64,000 bases of DNA from Eopsaltria australis (lineage: Eukaryota > Chordata > Aves > Passeriformes > Petroicidae), in NCBI GenBank assembly GCA_034509425.1, contig JAVTVJ010000344.1, positions 124,001-188,000 of the forward strand, read 5' to 3'. Positions 51,001 to 61,835 of this stretch are shown here, piece by piece (position 1 is the first letter of the stretch; every line of letters begins with the position of its first letter). A program made the translations under genes and the position numbers. The notes beneath the pieces are model-generated. The model was not told the origin of the DNA. It worked only from the letters and a program-made list of their open reading frames with translations, and searched no databases.

Positions 51001-54000
51001 TCCTTGAACAATTACATCTCAATGTCTTGTACAAATTTCAGAAGCTGATAAGAACTGAGGAAAGAAGGGTTTTTTCCCCCTTGACCCTGTGCAGGAAATG
51101 ATAAGAAAAAGATTAAAGCCCAGGAGCATACGTGAAGGCAGTAGTGTAGAAAATCCACACCTCCAACTCATTTCCAAGCCATAGTTTAATTTAAATTAGT
51201 AAGCATTTATTTTGTTTACTTTTCAGTTGAATTCTAGTGCCTATCCCATTAAAACAGAACACAAATGGAAATGATGTCTAGCTTTAGAAAGTCTTCCAAA
51301 TGGAGATAGAAGTATTGAACCCAGACTTGGTGATACTTAATTACTTAAATAATTAGGTATGTGTATTCAATATAATGACATGGTTAAATTGGCTGACGTT
51401 TTTGAAGATTAGCAATTACAGACAACTAATCTAAAGGGAAAAAAGGCAAATATTAAAATGGAACTTTTCATTTTGTGTGTCAGTAGTTTCCTCATTGCTA
51501 TTTTAAATCCAGTGTACTTGCTCAATGGTTTTCAACATGTGCAATGGCTGAAGTGCCAGTTTGGCTTCAGGTTTTGCTGACAAAAATTAGCAAGCAAAAA
51601 TCCTGACTAGTTGGGAACTGAATATCATCCCTTGCTACTGTAAATTATGCCTGATAAGGGACTTTTGTAAATATTTGCACCTTTACAGTTCATCTTGTGG
51701 GCTAAATTCTGCCTTTAAATGCAAATGTCTGGTTGTCAGTGATTGCACAGTGCAGGGCAGGGCAGGGCAGTGAATGCTGGCGTGTGTACTGACTGTGCTG
51801 CTGTGCTGCTGTATTGCTCTGTGTTCCTGGACACTCCTGCCTGTAAAACAGAGTGAATTATCAATTTAAAGGGAATTTGCAAGGCTGTGTTTTCCTTACT
51901 TAATTGCTATGCTTAGGAGGAAACAAATAAAAAGGTCCCAAGTATTCCCAATTACTGAAACAGGTTTTTCAGTCCAGATAATATTCTTTAAAGAAAGGTC
52001 ACAAAAGTGTGTCAGTCCTATTTTTGTATTATTTTCTTTTTGTCATAATAAAAAATGATGTTTGAAAGCACTTTGGGGGATAGAGACAGTGTTAGATTGG
52101 AAATCAATTTTAATAAATAGCTTTTCTGAGAATAGGACATCAGTGTTTTTGAAGATACAAATCTTACTCTGCTTATGAACTAAAAGTAATCAAGCCCATC
52201 AAGAATATGATTTTTGTAAGTAATTTAAGAGCAAATTTTTGGCTTCTTGCATTTTCGTAAACCTAATTTAGCCTGTATGAAAGAGCTAGTAAAGTGTATT
52301 TAAATGGGAGTCTCTAAACACACCTATTTCAGTTAAAAAGAGAAATTTTGGGGCTTGCAATTTCTCATGAAACGTAATTTATAGAAAGGATTACTGTTAA
52401 TGTTTTTCTGATTCCTGTTTAGTGCTTCACTAAGTTCTATATGTTAGTAGTAAAGGTTGAAATACTGATCACAAAAGGTGTCCTTGTATCAGCAAAAGTT
52501 TTTAGGTAAATAGGAATCAGTACATATTTTTGCTTGTTTGTAAAAGCATTTACTTATTTATTTGTGCATTTCAATGTGTTTATTTCTTTAGTTTAAACAA
52601 GCTGTATATGTCTGAGGGGAGAAAAGCAGAAAGTGTATTTGTCACTGTGTGACTTGTGGAGAATTTTTAATTTTGAATGGAACTCAATTTAGTGAAGATA
52701 GCCTTCCTCAAGCAGTGTTACTCACTGCTAGTATTACCCACATCCTATGTGTATGAAGTTCTGCACTGAGACATGTTTCAGCCATATGCATAAAGGACAT
52801 TGTTTTAATACATTTATATTTTAAAATTATTTTTAAGGTACTTTTTTTTAAGGCCATCCTTTTATTTATTTTTTTTTTAATTTAGGGGCAGTGGATTAAA
52901 ATTATTCTGAAAGTCCTTGAAGGCTGGAAGCTGCCATCATTACCTGAAACTTTCAGCACAGTTATTTGCCTCCTTAACCAGCTGAGAGTTTAAAAGAGAA
53001 ACATTTCTGGCCCATTATCTTTTGATGTGTGACTAAAGCCTCAGTCATTTAACATCCTTGTCTTGAATCAATTCTAGCTATGTGTGATGTGGTTGGGCAG
53101 AGGGTGCTTTCATTTCCTCATACACACCTGTGCACCTGCTCTTTATGAGGATGTCTTGTCTCTTGGGATGGAGGCAGGACCCAGGGTTTGTTCTTGCTGA
53201 AGTTTTTAGCAATGCAGTATTAAGAACAGGAACCATTGCATTTTTACACATACTTCACACATCCCTTTGTGCCTCAAGATCTGATGGAGTGGTGCCAGTG
53301 GTGGCTTGTGGCTGTGTCACCAGGGCTACTGGCCACACCCTGGTGGTCTCTGCTGCCTTGGCTGGTAGCAGGTATGGCTGCTTCCTTGCCTTCAGCCAGA
53401 GGACAGTGCTTCATGATAGCTTGGAAAAGGATGGAGTTCATTGGGAATGGTGCTGAGGGGCTACAGAGGATGGGGATAATTTGCCATGCCACCTCCATTA
53501 GGCAGTGGAGGTGTTCACGGGGCAAAATCTGTGTGTAGCTGTGGGACTCCTGAAACTTTCTGGGTGTAGGTCCATGAGGTGGGCAGTGGGACCTCAATGA
53601 TTTGCTTTGTTGCTGATGCAACAAGGACAAGTTTATATTGGTGTAGAAATATTTGAGCTTTTTCTGACTTCATTCTCTTTGTGTGTTTCCTTATCGGCTT
53701 CATTGGGTGGTTATTCTTTCTTTGGGACTATAGAATGCTTTGCAAAACAGTTTTAGTCCTATTTATGACATTTCCAACATCTCAAGCTGGCAGCTGTCCA
53801 GTTGCAACATCCAAATTTGGTGCTTTTCCATTCTAGTCACTATAGGATGCCTCAAGGTATTGTTGTAGCTTGATTATTAAGATGCACTTACATTTTTATT
53901 GTGGAGTAGTGAACAAGTTCTGCCAAAAACTATCCATGGAACATTTGTTTTTTAGTGTGGGATTCATATTATTGTTCTTATTTTCTGTTTATTAAACAGT

Positions 54001-54519
54001 ATATCTTGCAAGTTTTTCCATAGTAGTGTCTGTATTATAGCTGTGGGATACACTTAAGGTACAAAGAGTCTTCAGGAATGGGACAGACCCATTGGTTTAA
54101 GCCATACTCAATAATTGAAACTTGCTAACTTAGTACTGGTGAAATTCAGCAAATCTGAATCACTTCTTTGCTTTATGGATAATTCTTGTCCAGGCCTTAT
54201 GCAATCTTGTTATATTAATCTCGGCTCTCTAATTTATTCCTAACTTGTATTAATCCAGAGGCATTTCCTTCAAATTTTTTTTTGTACTCTCAATTGTTGG
54301 CCCTTTTTTTTTAATTACATGCTGAATATATCTTCACAAACGGCAAAGTATTCACATTTATATGTAATATTGCAATGTCTGTATTTTCCGCTGTAGTCAA
54401 TCTATGGATAAAGAATCAAATCTACCAGAATCCTTCATGGAATTCTTTGGTTTGTGCCTGTTCAGGGGTTGATTTTTTTTGTTGTTCACTGACAGAGGTC
54501 TCACATGTGAAGTGGTCAT
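48051..54519. other. FRMD3 intron 1, unannotated part
   Basis: About 6.5 kb, AT-rich, without recognisable exon or repeat. A GC-richer patch at about 53090-53630 has overlapping open frames of 100-118 codons, without family resemblance. Confidence 0.5.
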
Positions 54520-55980
54520 TTTTGCTGTCTTGGCCACAGTGATCATGAAGTGATTGAGTTTAAAATCTCTGTTGTCAGGAGCAAATGTGCCAGCAAAACT
54601 TCAACGCTGGGCATGGGGAAAGCAGACTTCAGGTTTCTCAGGGAACTAGTTAGCCAAGTCCTGTAGGAAATGCTTTTGAAATTGCTGGGGTCCATCAGTG
54701 CTGGTCAGTTTTTAAGCACCTCCTCCAAAGGGCACACGAGCAGCAGTTCCCAAATGTCACCAGTCAAGCAGGCAAAAGCAGAAGGCTGGCTTGGCTGAAC
54801 AAGGATCTTCTTTTGGTGATAAGGCAAAAAAGGAAGCTGTAAGCCCAGTGGAAGCAAGGTCAAGTGACATGAAAAGTATACAGAGATGCTGCTCATCACT
54901 GCAGGGAGAAAATTTGTGTGGCCAAAGCTCAGCTGGAGTAGAAGCTGGCCAAAACTCTGGGGGACAAAAAAAGAGAATTTTAAAATACATTAATAACAAG
55001 AGGTAGTGCAAGAATGACATTGGCCTGTTACAGAATGAGGATGGTCACCTCATGAGCAGGGACACAGACAAGCCAGGGTTGTTAAATGCTTTCTTTGCCT
55101 CTGTCTTCAACACTGATGATGGACTCTGGGAGTGCCAGAGATGGAGGACTGTGGGTGTGACAATCATAAATCCCCAGCTGACCCTGAAGTTGTGTGGGAT
55201 CTGCTGCTCCAGCTGGATCCCTACAAATCTATGGGGCCTCATGGGATGCATCTGAGAGTACTCAAGCACTCAATACTACCTGGAGTCATTGTGAGGCCTC
55301 TCAATGATTTTTGAGTGATCCTGGAAACCTGAAGAGTTCCTAGTTGACTGAAATTTGTCAAATGTCCCGATTTTCAAGAAGGATGAGAAGGAGGACCCTG
55401 GAAGTTAAAGGACTGTGGGTCTCACTTCAGTGACTGGTAAAATTATGGAGATTATTCTGGGAATTACTGAAAAACACTAAAGGGTAATGCAGTCATTGGT
55501 GATAGCCAGCGTGGCTTTGAGAGCAAAGCCTAATCTTCTGTTGAACGTAATTTTCTTTTATGACAAGGTAACCCACACAGCTGATCAAGGAAAGCCAGTA
55601 AAGTTTTCCATATGGTCTCTCTTCGTATCCTTCTGGACCTAATGTTCAGCCCACAGTTGGATAAAAACATGATGGGATCCGTGAGCAGCTGGCTCAAGGG
55701 TCAGCCACAAAGGGTTACAGTGAATGGGGTGACATCAGACTGGGGACCTGTCACTGCTGGGGCTCCACAGGGTCCCATCCTTGGCCCTCAGCTCTTCAAT
55801 GTCTTCATAAATGACCTGGACACAGGACTGGAAGGGACACTGAGCAAGTGCACAGATGATACAAAACTGGGAGGAACTGTTGAACTCTCTTGAGGGCAGG
55901 GAGGCCCTGCAGAGAGACCTTGACAAATCAGGGGTCTGGGCAATCACCAACCGTATGAAGTTGCACAGGTGACATAACAC
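54520..55980 (+). mobile_element. CR1 LINE: endonuclease end and reverse transcriptase
   Basis: A + strand CR1. It starts in the endonuclease end (GHSDHEVIEFKI-like) and passes through the connector (KKRILKYINNKR near 54970-55005). It then enters the RT: DTDKPGLLNAFFASVFNTDD at 55057 onward, 'LLLQLDPYKSMGPHGMHLRV' at 55200 onward, [34 protein letters not shown] and CTDDTKLGG, where the family has the catalytic FADD. It stops near TNRMKLHR; the 3' UTR is missing. Stops and frameshifts break it, and the changed FADD would itself impair activity. Confidence 0.9.
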
Positions 55981-57448
55981 CTGCTTCAGTGGAGGAAATT
56001 AATGACTTGTGTGGCTCAGTTTCAGAGCCTGGAGTGGTTCTGAATTTGCAATTGCAAATATGTCCTTTCAGCTGCTGCTGCCTCATTCAGCATGGTATTG
56101 TGAAGCCAGTATTGTACAATCTGTCACTAGTTGACCTTTTTCAACTGGTTACTCTCTTGCTCTTCCTTCCCATCTCTCCTTCTCTCTGCATAGAAACCCT
56201 TTTTGAAGCTGAAATGTACTTTCCTAACACATTGAAGATAGATTATTTGTTTTGATGCAAGTTCTCATGGAGGGTGAATTGTAGAGAGGATATAAAAGTT
56301 TCTTTCTTGACGGCTGGATGCAGCAGCACTGGAGTGACTCGCAAGGACCAGCTTCCCAAACAAGCTTCATTCACAGGCTTTGGGTAAAAATCTCGTACCC
56401 TGATGATGATCTGTAATTATTTTATGAATCACATTGACTTGGTCATTGAGATATTTACTCAGTGAATATCACAGTTAACAAAGAACTGCGTAATTAATTT
56501 GAGTCTAGTGAAAGTAGACTTTGATTAATTCACTTTTCACAAGGACAGGCATCAGGGAGTAGTTGCTCTGTGCTGATTCCAGCTCTGCAGTGCCAAAAGG
56601 CACTGCATGTTTTCTAAGCAATTGGGAACTGAAGCAGCATGTTGCAGCTACTTCCCAAAGCACTGGGAGAGCAGGGGAAGAATTTCCTGCCAGAATGTAA
56701 GAGGCATTGCATATCTGGGCCATTGGTGAAGCCTTGACAAAGTACAAGCTGGCTGTGGACCAGAATCTGCCATTTAAAATAATTTTATGCCTGGTTTAAC
56801 TTGTTGGAAACCCATAAGCAGTAGCAACCGGTCAGCAAATAGAATTGTTCAGCATCAGCCACTGCTTTCAAAGCACTGAAGAATTAATTTGGAAAAGATC
56901 TCAAAATAAATGTAGGATTTTGTGCATGTAGCAGGTTTACTTTTGTGTTAGCACTGCTGGGCAGATACCGCTGTCATTTTACAACATATTACAGCATTAT
57001 AGTAAAAAAATAAAACTGCAGTTTACTCTTACTGACAGTCACCTTCATGTTTGCCTTCTTACTCCTATATATTTTGTGCTTCCTTTGTAAAGTCTCCTTT
57101 TAGTAATTTGTCAAATCTTACTTGGAGAAACGGAAAGAAGGAAAGAGAACTATGACTGAGCTACAGCAAGAAAAGTAAGAAATGAAAAGGGTTTGAAAAG
57201 AAAAGAACCTACTTCTAAAGTTTTAAAGAAACAAAACAGATGGTAGGTTGCAACTTTTTATTGTTTTCCTGTTTAACTTCTGTCAATTAATTCAGGATCT
57301 TTTCAAAGGGTCATAATTTTTTTTAGTAGTTGGACTGTTGAGTTGAAGTTTCTGTTCCCTTGTTGGATAATAAGTGCTTTGTACAATTAAGAATTTTATC
57401 ATACTTACAGTATGAGAGAACTGCATTAGTGGCATTTTCTGCATTTAA
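55981..57448. other. FRMD3 intron 1, unannotated part
   Basis: AT-rich sequence with no recognised exon or repeat. Confidence 0.5.
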
Positions 57449-57665
57449 TTATAGAATCATTTAAGTTGAAAAAGCCTTCTAAGGTCATCAAGTCCAGCCA
57501 TAGAACTAACACTGCCAAGTCTACCACTAAATCATGTCCCTAAGCTGCATGTCTACATGTCTTTTAAAATACTTCAGAGGCTGGTGCTCTCAATTACATA
57601 CCTGGGCAGCCTGTTTCATGATGAAGAACTTTTTCTAATATCCAATCTAAACTAGCCTTTTAGTG
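57449..57665 (-). mobile_element. CR1 LINE 3'-end fragment
   Basis: The + strand begins ATTATAGAATCATTTAAGTT, followed by AAAAAGCCTTCTAAGGTCAT and CAAGTCCAGCC, the reverse complement of a CR1 3' terminus. It then continues into GGGCAGCCTGTTTCATGATG and 'TTTTCTAATATCCAATCTAA'. About 215 bp, 5'-truncated. Confidence 0.92.
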
Positions 57666-58389
57666 TTGATTAATAGTACATGAGTAAAAGTTGCACCTGC
57701 AAGCTGTGGAAATGCCTGGCTAAAATTCAGCTCATGTCTTTGGAGCAATTTTCAGAAGTCCATTTTCCCAGAGTCAACTTGAATCCTCCCTCTTGTGTGA
57801 ATGGCACCTCCCTTTGTTGCAGAGGGGTGACAGAAAGAGCTGTTTCTAGCAGGGGGCTGATCTGCTGGCATGTAGGTCAAGTCTGTGTATTAGTCAGCTT
57901 CTTTCTTTAACAGAAACATAAAATAAAATACAGCATATGGGAAACTACAGGCATGACCAGCTGAACTCTGGCCAAGTTGCATGCTAGCAAAAGACAGCAT
58001 CTGCTGTGTAATTCTTGTCAAAAAACTATATTAATCTCTTTGGATCAGTATTTCACTTGAACTAATTTTCTCCTTTTGCCAAGCTCAATAGGCATGGTTA
58101 ATACTGTTTGCTAGGCAAGATACTAAGTACCATTAAGATTAACTGAAAGGCATTGGTGTGGTGACCAAATCTGTGGAGAAGATGGTGCATGGTAACTATG
58201 GAGTCACAACACAACAGTGCATAAAAACACGATTCAGGGCATTTCGATACTATACTGAAATTACAGTGCTGAAATTCAGTACTGTACAATTAACTACTGT
58301 AGCCAGCTGCAAAGCAGTTTGAATCAAGTGATTTATTTCAAAATGTGATAAGGAGAGGAAAATAATTTGAATATTGAATGTCAGTTTTC

Positions 58390-58476
58390 TGGTTTTGGCT
58401 AGGGTAGAGTTAATTGCTTCTCAGTAGCTGGTACAGTGCTGTTTGAGACTCAGAATAATGTTGATAATTAGTGCTA
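58390..58476 (+). mobile_element. Avian ERV LTR 5' fragment
   Basis: The stretch reads TGGTTTTGGCTAGGGTAGAG, then TTAATTGCTTCTCAGTAGCT, GGTACAGTGCTG and later CAGAATAATGTTGATAA. It closely resembles the start of a common avian endogenous-retrovirus LTR as I recall it (GGTTTTGGCTGGGATAGAG and so on). It is cut off after about 87 bases and runs directly into CR1 sequence. The family name is not certain. Confidence 0.6.
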
Positions 58477-59045
58477 CTACACTGGGAGGAGCTGTTGACA
58501 CCCTCAAAGACAGAAAGTCCCTGCAGTGAGACCTCAGCAAACTTGAGATCAGCAGTCACCAGCTGTATGAAGTGTAACAAAGACAAGTGCTGGATTCTGC
58601 ACCTGGGATGGGACAACCTTGGGTGCTGGGGAATGAGATGTTGGAAAGCAGAGCCATGGAAAGGCACGTGGGACTCCTGGTCAATGACTGGAGTCAATGA
58701 CCATGAGTCAGCAGTGCCCTGGCAGCCAGGAGGGCCAGCCCTGTCCTAGGGTGCACCAGACACAGCATCACCGGCTGGGCAAGGGAGGGGATTGTCCTGC
58801 TCTCAGCTGGGGTGGCCTCACCTCGAGTGCTGGGGGCTAGTTTGGGCAACACAATGTGAGAAAGACATTAAACTGTTAGCATCCTATGGAAATCTATGAA
58901 GATGGTGAAGGGCCTTGAGGGGAAGCTGTATGAGGAGTGACTGAGGTCACTTGGTGTGTTCAACTTGGAGAAGAGAACGAGGGGAGAGCTCATTGCAGTC
59001 TTCATCTTCCTTGTGAGGGGAAGAAGAGAGGCAGATACTGTGCTC
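58476..59045 (+). mobile_element. CR1 LINE RT end and 3' region fragment
   Basis: Starts inside the RT at ACACTGGGAGGAGCTGTTGA (family TKLGGAVD) and continues with CTGGATTCTGCACCTGGGAT, 'GGGCCTTGAGGGGAAGCTGT' and 'ATGAGGAGTGACTGAGGTCA'. It is cut off near 59045, before the 3' terminus, where a - strand CR1 begins. Confidence 0.88.
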
Positions 59046-60255
59046 CTGTGCTTAACTACCCTCTGAGTAAAGAATTTCTTTCTAACATCCAAGCTAAAAC
59101 TGCACTATCAGTTTAAAATCATTGTCAATTGTCCTGTCACTACATGCCCATTTAAAAAGTCCCTCTCCCTTCTTTTTATAAGCCCCCTTAAGGTACTGAC
59201 AGGCCTCAATGAGGTCTGCCTGAAGCCTTCTCTTCTCCAGGATGAACAACCCCAATTATCTCAGCTTGTCTTTGCAGGAGAGGTGCTCCAGCCCTCTGAT
59301 CATCTTCATTGCCCTTTGGACTCTCCAACAGGTCCATGTCCTTCCTGTGCTGGGACCCCAGAGTTGGATGCAGGGTTCCAGCTAGGGTGTCACCAGAGCA
59401 GAGCAGAGGGGCAGAATCCCCTCCCTCCCCTACTGCCCACGCTGCTTTGGATGCAGCCCAGGACACGTTTGGCTTTCTGGGCTGGGAGTGCTCATTGCTG
59501 GGTCATGTCCAGCCCCTCATCCCCCAGCACCTCCAAGCCCTTCTTGTCAGGATTACTCTCCATCTGTCCATCCCCCAGCCTGTGTTGGTTCTGGGGGTTG
59601 CCCCGACCCAGGTACAGCACCTTGCACTTGGTCTTTTAAACTGTATGGGATTTCCATAGCCCAATTCTTGAGCTTGTTCATGTTCTTTAGGATGGCATCC
59701 TGTCCTGTGAGTGTGTCAGCTGCATCACTCAGCTTGGTGTCACCTGCAAACATGCTGAAGCTGCATTCAATCTCACTGTCTGTGTCATTGACCAAGACAT
59801 TAAAGAGCAGCAGTCACAAGACAGGGCCCTGATGGACACCACTGGATATAGAGCCATTGACCACAACTCTCTGCCTGTGTCCGTCCAGTCAATTCTTTAT
59901 TCACTGAATAGTTCATCCATCAAATCCATGTCTCTCCAGTTTGGAGAAAAGAATGTCATGTGGGACCATGCTGAAGGCTTTGCAGAGCTCTAGGCAGATG
60001 ACATTTGCAGGTCTTCCTGTGTTGATTGTTGCTGCCATGTCATAGAATGCCACCTAATTGGTCAGGCACAATTTGCTCTCAGTAAAGCCATATGGCAGCT
60101 TTGGATCACCTCCTTGCCTTTCATGTGCCTTAACAAATCTTCAAGAAGGATCTGCTCCATGATCTTCCCAGGCACAGAGATGAGGCTCCTGAGCTGCGGT
60201 TCCCTGGATCTTCCCTTTAAAAATGGGGGTGGTGTTTCCTTTCCCCTCCATGAAA
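59046..60255 (-). mobile_element. CR1 LINE RT part and 3' UTR
   Basis: A - strand CR1. At the right, the - strand reads RT fragments ([20 protein letters not shown], 60200-60120). Further left come SKAFD-like sequence and FAGDTKLSDAADTLTG near 59740 (family FADDTKL), then 3' UTR with the reverse complement of 'CAGAGCAGAGTAGAGGGGCA'-type sequence at 59390-59430. The left end begins CCCTCTGAGTAAAGAATTTC, inside the 3' UTR, so the 3' terminus is missing. Frames are broken. Confidence 0.9.
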
Positions 60256-61795
60256 ACACAACATAGCAGTTTTTTCAGATGAACTACATATAAAGGTTTA
60301 AGGGACAAAGAAGCAGTGAAGTACTGACTCTACATTTTGATGATTCCTTGATTACTATACCTCATTTTAATTCACAGTTTTAGCATTCCTGAACCTACTG
60401 TTGTGCACCAGCAGCAGCTCACTGCAAGCAATGGTTCAACATCTGAGCCAACTGGTGAAATATCTTTGAAGACATATACTGCATCAAAACCACTAATCTA
60501 CATCAACCAATAACAGGATTAAAAATACATCAAAACAGAAACTCAAAACATAATTAGGCTAAAGAGGCCTCTCTCCTCCCCCCATGCTCCCACTTGTAGT
60601 CTCAGGAGCTGTCGTAAATGACTATATACATAAAAGCTCTTTGTACGTTTGGATGCAGGAAATATTTCTCCCTTGCAAACACATCACGAAACCCGAATGT
60701 ATACAAACCCTAAGGCATAAACAAACCATCTGAGAAGCGTGGTCACATCAGAGGTCCCCTGATTTGCACATTTAAGAACTGACAGAGGCAAGAGGATGAA
60801 TGATTGCAGAACATTCCTCCCACAAACACTAAAAATAGTTTTCAAAATACTGGATGAAAAGGAGAAAATCTATTTTAAGATAGTAGAACTTTGCTTCTGT
60901 CAATGGTGATTTTCAGAACAATATTAACATGAAGCAGAACACCTCTTAAATTTTGAGGCACTGCTGTTGGTTAATACAAGATGCATCCAAAACTTGTAGT
61001 AATTTTGATTACAGGAAAAATAATATCTACCATATTAAAAGAGTTTCATATGCAGCACCTTCAGCAACTTTTATTAAATATCACCAGTTGTAGGATTATA
61101 GAGAAACAGAATTTTCAGTACATCAAACATTCCTCTTGTGTTGCACTTCCAAGGGCTAGCAATATATAGTGATACCACTGCAATAGATCTCACAATCAAT
61201 CTCAATTATGTTTGCTTTTCCTCTTACCCTCCCCCATTTCCTTTCTAATGGAAGCAATTAAAAGCTAGCTTTCCTAAGGACAGCAGTTAGGAGATACACA
61301 AAAAAGCTAAAAAACATCTCACCAATTCCACTCATAATCACCATCGTATCAATATTAACAGATATCGCAGTAACTTCAAACCTGAAAATATTAAGTACTT
61401 CAAAGGTCAACAGTTCAATGATGTTCCAGCAGGACAATGGTAACAAATTCAGACACATTTCCATTTTATATTGTGAACTTCTGAATTTTAGAGATCTGAT
61501 CCTAACATCTAATGCTTATTATTTGAAATTTAATATACTAGAGAGATTAGAAGTCCAACTTTAGAGTAATTTTGAATATCTATATTTAAGAACTTGCTGA
61601 TATCATGAAATATTATCATTTGGTCTGGATTGTCCTTACTCCCTTCTCTTTTTGGTTTAGTAGAGAATAAACCTTCTCACAAGGCTCAGTTGTTAGCATT
61701 GCTTTATTAAATAGCTTTCTTTGATGTCAACAGAGGTGCCTCTGTCTGGAAAAAACTTCCAAAATCAAAACTGTGTCTGCTCCTCCTCCCTGCAG

Positions 61796-61835
<40 letters not shown>

